NCBI GenBank assembly: GCA_900708905.1
Contig: CAADRB010000004.1
Location: 1-64,000 of the forward strand
Direction: 5' to 3'
Length of the DNA stretch: 64,000 nt
DNA from: Hymenolepis diminuta
Taxonomy: Eukaryota > Platyhelminthes > Cestoda > Cyclophyllidea > Hymenolepididae
Shown here in pieces: positions 13,801-23,559 of the stretch; within the stretch, counting starts at the first letter, position 1, and each line of letters opens with the position of its first letter. The translations under genes were made by a program, and so were the position numbers. The notes beneath the pieces are model-generated. The model made no database searches and was not told the origin of the DNA. It saw only the letters and a program-made list of their open reading frames with translations.

Positions 13801-15636
13801 TGATCTAAGGAATGCTTTACGCGATAAAAACAATATAATAATGTCGTGGTATATAGTTATGAAAACTTTTCTTCATATGATAAAATATTGATGTTTTTAC
13901 CTAATAATATTAGATTTCACTTGTATCTTTTTAACTTTCCAGTTATCTAAACCCTGTACTTCGAGTTCTATTTTATTCCACCCAATCACTTCAGTTCCGC
14001 TACTGACACCCCTTCACTGTTCTGTTTTCTCCAATATACGTTTTCTGGCACACTTATGATGAAATTCTTTGAATCTTAGAAAGACAATACTTTGGGAACT
14101 TTTCTCTATCCTATAACGGTGATTCTCAAGCCGTAACATTTTCCCAACAAATTTTCAGCACACATCTTTGAGAAAGAAAGTTTTACAATGTATAATTATT
14201 TAACTTTCAATATCTTATTCCCCTTCTCTCTTGCATTAACTTGTGGCTTTCATAAAATTTGACTTTCTGAGAGTCGTAAGTTCATTTCCTTCATATACTC
14301 AAAGTTCGCTCGCACATTTGCGCTCTTCACATATAGCCATAGAGTCTAGACTTGAATTAAGTTGATATTTTATCACTGCTTCCTTATGATTTAGCTCAAT
14401 GATCTGTTTTGGATTTGTCCATTTTTTATGAAGACTAGCGGACTCATAGCTATGAGTATTTAGTTTGGGGAAAGGTTAGAGCGATTTGGTTGATTTGAGT
14501 CAGGCATTTTTACTTCTTCACTACTTAGCTGAGAAGAATGTTATTTTCTAAATAGATCCTTTAAAAAGACTCGCATTGAGTCAACGACGATGACATTCCA
14601 ATATGTGGCGTTTCGACCACTCTTGCCTTTAAACATAATACAACCGGAAAGTTCATGCTCTGTAAGTCTTTATTGCCCGTTGCACCTGTGAGCGTACATC
14701 CCACAGCCTCGCACTTCATTGTTCTCAGTCAAATTCATTCGAGGTGGGAGTTCACTCTTAGAATGGATATTTTTGGCTGTTTTATCCAATGACAGCTCGG
14801 CCAAACCCTAGATTTCCTTGGAGTCTTGATTAGCTTGCCTTTTTCTTGGTATCTGATGCCTCGAAAGAAGTTTAACAGTAAAAGAATTTTGTAGAGATCT
14901 TCTATGGAGATTGGTAGCGGTATTTCCCAAAGGAGTCCACTGAACTAACAGTATTGTAATTCTAAGACTAGCCTTCCCACGATGTTTGGTTCTTAGACAC
15001 TCTTAGTACTGTTGTAAAAGGACCGTATTTGATTTTTGACTTTGTAATTTAGAAATTCTTACAGTCTCTCTATCTTATCCACTGGTTATTTAATATGAAC
15101 TGTTTGATTTGACAGACAAAGATGCTACCGCTATGTTGTTGACACTTTCAATAGCCCAGTAGTCCATTTGAATGGCTATTCAAATTACGATATGTGAACC
15201 GACTTCACATTTAAAGAATAAGTTTAGTTACCAGCAGGTTGAGAAGAGTTTGATGTATGTCACTGTCACTCATGTCCAATCTTGCCTTCACATAATGATT
15301 GGCTACTGGAAAGGGTCTTCAGATGTGCTGCTTGACTTCTCCTCAGTGTGAAGTTGTCAAAACTCGTGTTTCCTAATCAGTCAAGTTTAAATGGTGTCTT
15401 TATGTTTGACCATAGCAAACCATTGCCTGTTCGATGATTCTTATCGACAAATATACTACAACTATGCCTACTGGACGATTTTTCTGCTCTTTTAGGTTTC
15501 ACAGCTATGTCCACCACCACCAGCAGCAGGAAACTTTCAAATGCAACAACAACAGACCTTCTCTCAAGCACAAAATACATCCCCACAAATTCCTGATAAC
15601 TCAACCTTCTGGTCCAGTCGCAATCCTCAAATGTGA
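4783..15636 (+). CDS. Hakai: Hakai-type RING E3 ubiquitin ligase, six inferred exons
   Basis: Spliced CDS inferred as 4783-4810, 4942-5255, 5330-5416, 5490-5551, 10590-11079 and 15496-15636, giving about 373 residues (human CBLL1 is about 490). Phases match at every junction. Residues 33-91 are Arg/Ser-rich. Residues 130-165 form a RING: C-x2-C-x12-C-x-H-x2-C-x2-C-x7-C-x2-C. Residues 183-207 are the Hakai C2H2-like finger, C-x5-C-x12-H-x4-H, with the family signature SQRDLQAHINHRH. The rest is a low-complexity Ala/Pro/Ser/Gln tail ending in PPPP and a Q-run. Family knowledge: Hakai ligases ubiquitinate tyrosine-phosphorylated targets such as E-cadherin and belong to the m6A writer-associated complex with WTAP, VIRMA and ZC3H13. 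The RING and finger identification is firm. The start exon and the exon 5 to exon 6 junction are inferred, and an extra exon inside the last intron cannot be excluded. I see no canonical AATAAA in about 500 bases after the stop. Confidence 0.9.
4942..5255 (+). CDS. Hakai: Hakai exon 2, RS-rich segment
   Basis: The exon follows a TAG acceptor at 4939-4941 and ends in phase 0 before a GT at 5256 (GTTCGT, a weak donor). It encodes residues 10-114. About 60 residues (33-91) are almost only Ser, Arg and His, with repeated SR/RS dipeptides. The reading frame also continues open into both flanking introns, so intron retention would not at once stop translation upstream. The RS composition is unlike the N-terminus of human Hakai as I know it. 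Confidence 0.75.
5330..5416 (+). CDS. Hakai: Hakai exon 3, first RING cysteine pair
   Basis: Flanked by TTTTCACAG and a perfect GTAAGT donor, phase 0 at both ends. It encodes 29 residues including the first RING C-x2-C (residues 130 and 133) and the family motif PIVIYGRL, which corresponds to PIKIYGRM in human Hakai. The 74 bp and 73 bp introns on either side are typical minimal-size introns. Confidence 0.92.
5490..5551 (+). CDS. Hakai: Hakai exon 4, RING core
   Basis: Acceptor CATTTTAG, then KPCNHIFCFTCALSLSGKCR and two bases of a Trp codon, then a perfect GTAAGT donor at 5552. It supplies RING ligands C146, H148, C151, C154 and C162. Human Hakai has PCKHVFCYDCA at the same place. The exon ends in phase 2, completed by the single G at 10590. 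Confidence 0.92.
6240..6450 (-). repeat. SINE-like element, tRNA-derived head
   Basis: On the minus strand the head (6447-6390) reads like a tRNA: an A-box-like TAGTTGTGGTTA and, about 30 bases on, a B-box-like GAGTTCGATTATC. The rest resembles the bodies of the copies near 29.7-31.0 and 63.7 kb. Confidence 0.5.
7966..7991. repeat. Perfect hairpin
   Basis: Ten-base arms TGCCGTAATT and AATTACGGCA around a six-base loop. No T-run or gene end next to it; function unknown. Confidence 0.8.
8246..8542 (-). CDS. Unrecognised open frame inside Hakai intron 4 (doubtful)
   Basis: A 98-codon minus-strand frame without ATG (TTG first codon). The translation has a mixed, protein-like composition (KRGKRIVKLRDLGSEADD near the start), but I recognise no family, no splice signals frame it well and the length is within chance for this base composition. 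It could be a remnant of an old insertion. Treat as a hint only. Confidence 0.12.
   Translation of the reverse strand: MGNWNTAFITLNLLKRGKRIVKLRDLGSEADDFCITQVAIGIASSKIPSRLEHSGLLRNRLQLFADRMGITDISSQERKLVTICTVISSCFTKQFTFS
9340..9640 (+). repeat. Dispersed repeat family B, copy 1
   Basis: Shares blocks with 37010-37250 and 60860-61070: TTGTTTAATTA-like, TATGGTCGGTCTTGCCA-like, and a block with GAAAAGCAAAATGA then a CATGAT/CATAGCAGA-like end. The identity is modest, so the family is old. Confidence 0.55.
10292..10319. other. Assembly gap (28 N)
   Basis: Run of N directly after a G homopolymer at 10283-10291, inside Hakai intron 4, about 270 bp before exon 5. Confidence 1.
10590..11079 (+). CDS. 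Hakai: Hakai exon 5, last RING cysteine, C2H2 finger and Ala-rich linker
   Basis: After the acceptor AAATAAAG, one G completes W164 and the next codon is C165, the last RING ligand. The finger follows (C183, C189, H202, H207), then a Lys-rich turn and a Ser/Pro/Ala-rich linker ending in an Ala-rich helix-like stretch. The end at 11079 before GTGGGT is chosen because it alone among nearby GT sites keeps phase 0 for the last exon. Reading on would reach TAA at 11098-11100, a possible alternative C-terminus seven codons further on (VGLIGL after the splice point, preceded by the same residues). Confidence 0.85.
12880..13130 (+). repeat. Dispersed repeat family A, forward copy
   Basis: Aligns by eye with 24690-24980: AACGTGAGGTTTTA-like start, then a GTCTTCAGTTATGCA-like block and TTTCACCATC-TTGAACTCAACCGG. 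Diverged. Confidence 0.55.
14500..14730 (+). repeat. Dispersed repeat family C, copy 1
   Basis: Contains CTTCACTACTTAGCTGAGAAGAATG followed by CGCATTGAGTC and GTTGCACCTGTGAG-like blocks, shared with 50960-51190 and 58410-58590. Confidence 0.6.
15496..15636 (+). CDS. Hakai: Hakai last exon, Pro/Gln-rich tail
   Basis: A good acceptor (pyrimidine-rich tract then TTTTAG at 15490-15495) opens a frame with VSQLCPPPPAAGNF, a run of four Gln and a short Ser/Gln-rich end, stopping at TGA 15634-15636. CAG at 15502-15504 offers an alternative acceptor in the same phase. Pro/Gln-rich ends are usual in Hakai proteins. The longer open frame in the same place (15434-15679) is out of frame with Hakai and is taken as a shadow. 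Linkage to exon 5 across 4.4 kb is inferred. Confidence 0.65.
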   Translation, partial: VSQLCPPPPAAGNFQMQQQQTFSQAQNTSPQIPDNSTFWSSRNPQM

Positions 15637-16440
15637 AGCTTCTCACTTCGTTACTCCCTCCCTATCTCTCTGTGTGTAAATTGCTGATCTGTTATTATTC
15701 ATATTCACCCCTATCAACTCGGTAGGTTGTATATTGGCATTTCTATTTGTGCCTAATCTTTTCTTAAACATATTGTGGGGTTGACATTATCATGAACACT
15801 TTCTTCTGCATTTCTCTTTCGAAATCGAGACTAATTCTGAAGAACCACAAACTTTGCATCAAGATAGTTTTCTTATTATCGGCATTGGTATTCTGCGAAT
15901 CCTAACTGTCAACTTAACGAGCCTTATTTTGGTTTGAAGTAGGGTCGAAATTGATATATCACCTTCCTCGTTAATATGATGTACTTTTAACCCAGCAGTA
16001 GTAGTAGTAGTAAGTCGTAATAACTGTAGTATGAGTCAGAAAGCGTATGCACATGAACTAACTTGTTTGTTTCTGTCTTAAAATGCATCTTAACGTTAGG
16101 CCTTTAATCATTTGGGAATTAAGGAGACGCATAAATACATCTGTTGGAGTTATTAGTTATTTACGTAAAGTGGAACAACAAAGCAAGTAAGGACAGGTTC
16201 ATAAGCCCAGGGATATTGAAATAACATTTCTTCTGAATTATATTATTTTTAATTGGGTAGTATATTTTCTTCTTTTCACCATAGATCATGTCATGGACTC
16301 ATTTTTTTCTTGATGTCCGGTTGTGATCGATGACTTAATACTTTCATGGCTTGAAGATAACCTGTAAGAAACTTGTTCTCAAAATTCTTATAGTGTAAAC
16401 TACAAGGAGATTGAAAGCAAATCTCAATTTTAAACTCAGT
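15637..16440 (+). other. Sequence after Hakai stop, presumed 3' UTR and flank
   Basis: Pyrimidine-rich then AT-rich. No canonical AATAAA in the first 500 bases or so, so the 3' end cannot be placed. Confidence 0.4.
15996..16012. repeat. (TAG)n microsatellite
   Basis: Five TAG/AGT units in the region after the Hakai stop codon. Confidence 0.9.
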
Positions 16441-16720
16441 TGCTTTTTATAAAAAAGAACATGAAGTTTCTTTTGAAATCCCAATCGTATGTAAACATTC
16501 GTGTACTACTTCTTAAAAAGCTCGAGATATCATTGTGGAACCTGTGAGATTCTTTTTATTTTTCATGACATATGTTTGAGCCTGAACCGCCTTAATAATC
16601 CACCACCATCTTTGCACTCAAAAAACCAGTCTCCATACCTTCATAGTTTGTTGGTAATTTGGCTTGTTCTTGAACATTTAAACGTCCGAAGATCTTTGCA
16701 TACGAAGTCACTCTGTATGT
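16440..16720 (+). repeat. Dispersed repeat family A, forward copy
   Basis: Keeps the GAACATGAAG start, the CCACCATCTTTGCACTC block and the CAGTCTCCATACCT block seen at 24.7 kb. Confidence 0.55.
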
Positions 16721-17449
16721 TAAATTCAATGGCTAAATGTAAGTTCAAGAGCTGAATCATGATAGATATCAAATAGATTGAACCACTTAAGACGAATTAC
16801 TATGGATTTATAAGTCAAATATCTATTGTCCGTTGTGAATTTGCAATTACATTCCTCCCCTATGGTCAATGATATTACCCTTGAGGTAATTAACTGTCTT
16901 TAGTTAAGTTATTCGATTGAGTGCAGTTCTTGCATCATTTTTACTAATCCTTTTACTAGAACTGTTCTATTAAAGGTGCAGTAGATTTAATTTTCTCTGC
17001 TTGATTTCAAATGCTCTGATGATGAGCTCAGAGTAACGTAGGAATTGATAATTTCTCATGGTACTTACTAGGAAAGACTCCTAGACTAGGGAATCAACTT
17101 TCAAACTTTCTTGATATGCATCTTGTCATTATATGAGTGGAAATTTGCAGTTTATCACCTATAATCGTTATTTCTTTTGACTGCCTCGGTTCTAATGACG
17201 CGTCTAGACCCAGAGTTACTGGAAAGAAGATGAGATTGGTAATAAAAATGAAAAATCTGGCCAATTCCCTTTATTTACAAGGAAAGTATTTACATAAATG
17301 CTCTAAAAGCACTGTGTAAGAAAGTTTTTCGTTAATCAATCAAATTAAATCAAGCAGTCAACATAATTTGAATACCGTGAACACAATCTCACCCACTAAA
17401 ATTAATCATTAGGGTATTATCAATTAAACTGTACTTACAGAATTCAAAG

Positions 17450-17610
17450 TAAGTCTCTTAATGCTCTGACTTCATTACCTGCTTTTTCCTGACCTCTTTC
17501 CTCTTACTCAGATACTTTTCCACGATTAAAACTTGTAAATGGTTTTGCATTGTCATGGACATTAACATTGTGAGGTGAGGAACTCAAGAAATATCGATCA
17601 GCTTAGAGAA
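17450..17610 (+). repeat. Repeat related to the left part of family C
   Basis: Resembles 50740-50880: CATTACCTGCTTTTTCCTGACC-like, then CTTTTCCACGATTAAAACTTG and TTTTGCATTGTCATGGAC blocks. At 50.7 kb this part lies directly before the family C body. Confidence 0.45.
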
Positions 17611-18530
17611 ACCTTCAATTCGATTGATTTCGAGCTGCTTATCAAAAACTCATAAAGCGGTTGAAGGCGCGTGTTTTAGCGGTTGCGACCCACGAATTAG
17701 CGTCACTCTTTTTTGGGAAGATCTTAAAACTGATTAAGAAAATTATTTTAAACAGCTTTCACTCTCGTGCGTTCATTTCATTAATTTGGTAATTTAGCCA
17801 CATGCAAGATTCATTTATCTTTTCCAAAACTTGCGCCACCAAGTGCTGATGGATGACTATGCATTTTCCAAAATGACTCTATTCGCATCTATATGAAACC
17901 GCAGTGACGTCTTTATGTATCTACGACTCAATGCTCTTATCTCTCATGTCTAAACGCGTTTATCGATTCTCCATTTTTCTATAACCGTTCCGTTCCATTA
18001 GGAGCATATCGCGCTCATTTCCTCACGCGCGTCCTTGAGCAAGTAATTCATACAAACTGTCTTTATATTTCCACTTATATGAACATACACAGACATACCT
18101 GTCAGTTATCTGCTCGTGCGGTTCCTTCTATTCTCTTCCCTCTCTCTCCCATCTATCATCGACCCTTGAATCATTATCGTGATTTTTTGATACATTTTGG
18201 CCTAGTCAGGTGTTGGTGTTCTGCTCAAAAACTGTTGTTTGCTGTGATTGGCTGCTAGCCATAGTCTTAGCTTCTACAATCAAGATCTTGTTCACTAATT
18301 CCTTCAATTTGTTACAGTGCCATTCTAAAAAGTCCATGTTTATCTTTTTCTTCAAGGTCAATCTCAAATGACCTTTTAGTGTAAGTCAAGGTTATAGTGG
18401 CACTCTTTCTATGCCTACGTACAATAATTGCATTTGCGCAAGGGAAATGTATCAGTGCTTCAAATTGTGCGGATTGGGGTATGGACGCTTACATTTTGTG
18501 CGCCAAACGTATGGTCGTGGCGTCGGATTC
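17611..18530. other. No gene seen; includes a CpG-richer patch
   Basis: Around 17990-18035 CG dinucleotides are locally frequent (ATCGCGCTC, CACGCGCGTCC). This might be a promoter patch, but no downstream gene can be shown. Confidence 0.3.
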
Positions 18531-18539
18531 AATGAAAGC

Positions 18540-18800
18540 TTAATCGCTCGTGAAGTTTGACATGTTTACACATTCTCTAACTGATGTTTGCAACTTCAAG
18601 TCATCTTCGGTCATCGGGACAAGAGCTGTAGTAGGAGAAACAGTGGTAATAGATATGATAGGAACACCATGAGTTAGAAAGTTTATTTCTGTAGTAAAAT
18701 CCTCAAAAATTGTGTGAGCTTCTGAGTAATCCAATATTTCTTGAGGAACCGGTACTTTTTGCTTCCTTCGTTGTAGAACTCGTCAGAGGTAGTGAATGAT
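18540..18800 (-). CDS. Possible minus-strand terminal exon, Thr/Pro-containing (doubtful)
   Basis: An open frame of about 85 codons to a TAA at 18540-18542; the mid part is rich in Ile, Thr, Ser and Pro (ISITTVSPTTALVP) and the end has a lone Cys. The composition looks like a stretch of extracellular stalk, but no family is recognised, the acceptor side has no good pyrimidine tract and the length is near chance. It may belong with the Cys-rich remnant 300 bp upstream on the same strand. Confidence 0.18.
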
Positions 18801-19079
18801 ATACACTCTCTACCTGTTTTTACCTACTTAGCCTCCAAAATAATCACAAATTCCCTCGAATTCAATAGCAACGCGGAATTAAGCCTATTTCAGCAATTAA
18901 CTTGAAATGTGCCAAACAACATCACGTGGTTTGGCGCATTTTAGCAAATATGCAGATTTTGTAAATAATTAATAATAAATTGTTTATTTAGTCTTTCTTG
19001 GAGAAAAAGACATTCATTTTTATCTAACAATTTCGTCTGAAATTAGAACTGTAATCAAGTGATCCTCTAAATCTCCATT

Positions 19080-19456
19080 TTAAAGATCGTAGATAGCATA
19101 CAAATCGGACAACAGGACACAGCTTTCAAGTTCTGGTATATTGAAGAGAGCTGTGAGAGGTTTTATTATTACTGCATTTTGACCTCTTCCACATTTGACT
19201 TGAAGTGTGTAGTTCTGTAGGTCACAATCATGGAAACATTTTCTCTTCGTTTTGTTAAGCAGCCTATATTTGTTATAATTGTATGAAAATACACATCCAG
19301 TATCGTAAAAATAAGAAGAGTGATTGCGTTATCAAGTTCTTCTTTACAGGCTTTTGTATCCGACAAGCAGTTTAGGTAATTCTCTAAGCAATTTAAACTC
19401 CTCATGGTACCCTCTGGTAGATTTCTGCATACAATTTTGTACTGATTCATTACCAT
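19080..19456 (-). pseudogene. Possible Cys-rich coding remnant in two overlapping frames (doubtful)
   Basis: Two minus-strand frames overlap. The first, 19456-19169 from ATG, begins with a regular cysteine spacing: C-x13-C-x6-C-x6-C within 40 residues. The second, a -/+1 frame open from about 19319 to the TAA at 19080, adds further cysteines (CFHDC, then VKCGRGQN) and a hydrophobic C-terminal part. One frameshift near 19310-19330 would join them into one Cys-rich protein, the pattern of a secreted domain. Neither frame is longer than chance predicts here and I recognise no family. Confidence 0.22.
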
Positions 19457-19569
19457 TTCTGTGTTTTAACGACCTTTTTTCTGAATACCATAATGGACTG
19501 ATAATTTGGCATGCTCTTGTAACTTGAGACACCGGATGATCACTATAGGGTTTTTTTATTTATTAGATC

Positions 19570-20700
19570 TATTTTATAAACGAAAATGATCAAGGTAAAA
19601 TATGAAATGTTATCCTTGAAAAGTAAAAATGTCTCTGGAGCTCGAGTTGTAATTTGCGCCTCTTTATTCTTAAAATCTTCAGTTCTGTCGTAGGATAGTT
19701 TTCAAGGCAGTTGGGCAGTGCATCGATTTTCATGAACAGAGATTTGAATTCTCTTCATTGTCGAATGTTCCTCGATCTAGCTCAAATTCGTTCGATGCTA
19801 AACTGAAAGTTAATATATAAAATTGCGCGGGTTTAAATAATGGGTGGTTAAGCCATTTCCGCCTTTATTTTTATAGAATTTTTGGCTGGTATGAGCTAAT
19901 ATTTATAAAGAGTTACTTTCAAATTACCCCTTAATTGTACATCTTTCCCTTAGTGAATTATATTCAGGAGATAGTCCGTGCTAACTTCAAAGTGAACGTA
20001 TTCAGATTTTTTACTCTCTTTGATTAAAGCTCTTGGTGTTCCTAATTTACTAAATTTATGCCATTACAAAAATTCTTTTCCAACCCAACAGATAATTAAT
20101 TTGCGTCATTTTATATAATTAATTTCAGTTCAATAATTCGAGGGCTTTTTTCTCCAAGCTCTCTGACGTAAAATAGTTCTTTTTTCGAAGAGACGTTTCA
20201 AATCAGCCTTCACATAATATTTATGTTCTTTTCATCAAAAGAGATAAGAGTAGGGCGTAGATTTTGTCAATACACAAATGAAGGATTACGTTTATATGTT
20301 CAACTACTGATATAATAGAATAATCAACATGAGTTCCCGTTTCCTGAAATTGAAACTCGATCGGTCCTAGTAATATGAATTACCTGTGGCACGATATCCT
20401 CCACAATCCCGTTCACATTTCCTTAGTTTCTTTTGGACCGATGGACTTTAGAAACGACTTAGAAAGATTGCTCCTTAAATGCTTCTCGAGATTACTTTCG
20501 AACTACGACTTAATTTAAACTGTGTCTTATACGAACTAATTCCCATGTTCGAGCGATTGCATAAACCGGGGGGTAGTCAATGCATTTTATCTCTATGTAC
20601 CCAAGGCGCATCGAATTTCACCCGCCTTTGCCTCGTGTCGAATTAGCTGATTTGTCTGTGTTATCTGCACATGTCAGGTTAAAGATACTCGATACAAATC
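19570..20700. other. No gene seen
   Basis: AT-rich DNA without supportable features; it directly precedes the second copy of the window-start repeat. Confidence 0.4.
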
Positions 20701-20710
20701 CTTAGTTCCC

Positions 20711-20826
20711 AAGCTCTCTCCCTCTTTCTTCGTTCTCGTCTTTCTCTCACTTTCGACAACCTTTTCCTTTTCGCGTTTTCGAGTTGACCAAAGTACTCAT
20801 TTGCCAAACCAAAATTGAAGAGATCA
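20711..20826 (+). repeat. 0.1 kb repeat, copy 2
   Basis: Near-identical to 1-117 over the first 100 bases. A copy of the inverted-repeat arm follows at about the same distance as at the window start, so both belong to one composite repeat of about 1 kb. Confidence 0.9.
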
Positions 20827-21504
20827 TTTATTAATGCCCAATCGCAAAGCCTAATTCTGGCGGTAGAATGCGAGTTTCTTATTAAAGGAGTTTCAGGATA
20901 TCTTCTTTCTACCGAGATTAAATCTCATTCACGCTTTTCTTGATGGTATTGGGAGTGGTTTATTTCAGTTCGCTTGATAACAAAAAAATGACCGTTGTAT
21001 TCATTGGATATAGGGATTGAATGAGAAAGTGTTATGCAAAATCATGTAAGTTAGTTTCGTCCTGCCATCTTTATTATTAGAAGACGAAAATTTTGTTTGT
21101 TTATATCAAGTGATAGCTCTGTAACTTAAAAGATGTGAGTGGCGTCATCGTCCAATTGTTTAACCTAGATCAATTCGGATGTACATTTTCTCTACAATGT
21201 AAGGATTTCGAATTGGATTAAGAATACGTTAGTAAATGTAAATCTTTGCTCTTGAAAGCTAACGATACGATTTTCACCCACTTACCCGAGATATTCTCTA
21301 ACCAACTCCTCTCAAAATCTCGGGAATGAAGTTTGAAGTAAAAAGAGCCACCAAATGTAACTGAAGCCATGCTGAGATCTCTGTCTCAAGATTGAAATGC
21401 ACCAATTCGTCTTTCTCCTCCTCGGTGAATGTTATATTAAAAGCTAATTATCCCTTGTTACTACCTGTACTTCTCTGAAGCATACTGTAATCGTTAGTTT
21501 CCTT

Positions 21505-21715
21505 AAATTGTACTAGTCATAAATGCAACCCGACAGCGCCACAATATGAAACCATCCAAACCGCCATATCAAAATGGGGCTGCGATTTCGTATCTATAGG
21601 TCGATTTTTCATTTTACGTCATTTACAACTGTAATGAAAATAAAAAGGAATAAAATGGTGAAAATAAATAATTTAACGATTAAGAATTATTTTCTTACAC
21701 CTGAATATAAGAAAT
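21505..21715 (+). repeat. Fourth copy of the inverted-repeat arm
   Basis: Matches the left arm of the 812-3415 element: ACTAGTCATAAATGCAACCCGACAGCGCCAC-like start (diverged), CATCCAAACCGCCATATCAAAATG-like middle and AAGAATTATTTTCTTAC end. The outermost TCTTCTCTGTAGG terminus is missing. Confidence 0.7.
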
Positions 21716-21803
21716 ATAAACGTATTTATAAATCACCTTGTAACAAGTTCTGTCAAGTTTTTAAATTTGAATTAAAGTGAAAATTTCGTCAATAATACAT
21801 TTT

Positions 21804-22872
21804 TTAGTGTTCAACATGGTCATCATTTCTATTAATTACATTTTCCCATCTTGTCATGAGCTTTCTGATTCCCTCTTCATAGAATTTAGCCAGTTTGGAC
21901 TCAAAACAAGAAACTAGCTTCTTCATTTCGACCTCTTCCCTTGAAGCAAGCCTTTGAAGTCCCATTGAATGATTCTTTAAGCTCCTGAAAAGATGAAAGT
22001 CGGTTGGTGGAAGAGAAGATGAGGAGAATATGGTGGGTGATGCATGACTTCCCAGCCAAGTTCTTCAAGGAGATTTTTGGTTGTTCTTGAAGTGTGGGGT
22101 CTGGCATTGTCATGGTGCAGAATCACTCCTTTTCGATTGATCAAAGAATGCCGTTTTTCCTCTCGTTAACTGCTTTTAAACGAGTTAGCTGCTGAAAGTA
22201 AACTTCAGATGTTATTGNNNNNNNNNNNNNNNNNNNNNNNNNNNNNNNNNNNNNNNNNNNNNNNNNNNNNNNNNNNNNNNNNNNNNNNNNNNNNNNNNNN
22301 NNNNNNNNNNNNNNNNNNNNNNNNNNNNNNNNNNNNNNNNNNNNNNNNNNNNNNNNNNNNNNNNNNNNNNNNNNNNNNNNNNNNNNNNNNNNNNNNNNNN
22401 NNNNNNNNNNNNNNNNNNNNNNNNNNNNNNNNNNNNNNNNNNNNNNNNNNNNNNNNNNNNNNNNNNNNNNNNNNNNNNNNNNNNNNNNNNNNNNNNNNNN
22501 NNNNNNNNNNNNNNNNNNNNNNNNNNNNNNNNNNNNNNNNNNNNNNNNNNNNNNNNNNNNNNNNNNNNNNNNNNNNNNNNNNTATGGTCATATGGCGGCT
22601 TACGTGAAAGGTTTTGCTCAGTTCTCTAGTGGTGCAAGTTGGATTTTCATCAAGGGTAACTAGCAATTGCTCAGAATTGAGCAATTTTTGAGCATCCTGC
22701 TCTCGGTTCGTCTCTCGTTTTTCAGGCTGAAGTTATCCTTTTTGAAACGTGGTTGTTTTCACCTTCTGCAAGTCTTCTCATTCACGTCATTTGCATTGGT
22801 GTCTTTGAGTGTTTTTGCTGCTGAGCTTGTCGTATTTCCTTGATGAAATTCAAAGAGTAAAATATGTCTCAT
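21804..22872 (-). pseudogene. Mariner-type transposase pseudogene
   Basis: Minus strand, ATG at 22872 to TAA at 21804, about the normal mariner length (some 345 residues). The N-terminal part reads as mariner HTH sequence (LFEFHQGNT, later TTRELSKTFHVSR). The C-terminal part has the block ILHHDNARPHTS with the second catalytic Asp, then PPYSP and, after a frameshift, PTDFHLF with the third. Breaks seen: a TGA where mariner has Trp (22759-22761), a frame change near 22660-22690, and about 5 extra bases near 22005-22015 between PPYSP and TDFHLF. The first catalytic Asp would lie in the N gap. Known family role: cut-and-paste transposase inserting at TA. This copy cannot encode an active enzyme. 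Confidence 0.9.
22218..22582. other. Assembly gap (365 N)
   Basis: Gap inside the mariner remnant. Open frames drawn across it are meaningless. Confidence 1.
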
Positions 22873-23559
22873 GCTCTTTATTTGGAGTTTACATTAGGGC
22901 CAGAAATAGTTATTAATAACACAGTCTGAAAGAAGAAATATTATTTTATTAATTACCATAGATAAGCATACAACATTAAGAAGCTAAATCGAAGTAATCG
23001 TGCCCTGAACACAGCTCGAAAATTGGACAGAACTTCTGCTACAACCTGATATAAATAGAACTGAATGGCGGCACTCATTCTATCACTATGGCAACAGAAT
23101 TTTTATTAATATAAGTTAAGCTTCGCGTGGATCTTCAATGGTGCAAATGCTTCAATCGGCAGTTCAAGTCTATCAAATGCCGAAAGCTTGTCAAAACTTG
23201 ACACTATCTAATATATCACCTGAGAGAAAATAGTAAAAATGCACTTCTTCAAGATAAAGTGTAGCAATGAGATGAAAGTCTCTCTGACTGCTGAAAAGGC
23301 TGAGATGAATGAGAACTTAACTTTTACCAGGGTCGTCATCACCATTTTTTTGCGGTCATTCAAAGACATTATTCCTGCAAATTATTCTGGCCTGGAAATT
23401 ATAGTCGACTTTTTTCTTTGATATATTTTCCGCACGCTTATTATTAAGTATTTGCAAGGTGTTTTAAAACCAATTGAATTTCCTTCTAAAATGCATTTGT
23501 AACTACAAGTCGATTGAGCATTAACTCGTAACTTTAAAAGTTAGAGAATTTGATTATTA

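Larger units (their letters stand above)
11080..15495 (+). other. Hakai intron 5 (about 4.4 kb)
   Basis: Contains a family A repeat (12880-13130) and a family C repeat (14500-14730). A pyrimidine-rich acceptor-like site near 13490 is followed by only 26 open codons with no Hakai character. I see no convincing extra exon, but a short one could be missed. Confidence 0.6.
21720..22960 (-). mobile_element. Degenerate mariner (Tc1/mariner) transposon
   Basis: Extent set by the transposase remnant plus short flanks; I could not identify terminal inverted repeats. It lies directly after a copy of the inverted-repeat arm. About 365 bases in the middle are an assembly gap (22218-22582). Confidence 0.8.

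Noticed and set aside
15377..15646. 89-codon minus frame and an 81-codon + frame over the last Hakai exon
   Set aside because: Both are shadows; the Pro/Gln-rich frame with the proper acceptor is preferred.
22205..22684. Long open frames across the N run
   Set aside because: Most of the frame is unknown bases; only the mariner-like N-terminal part is informative.
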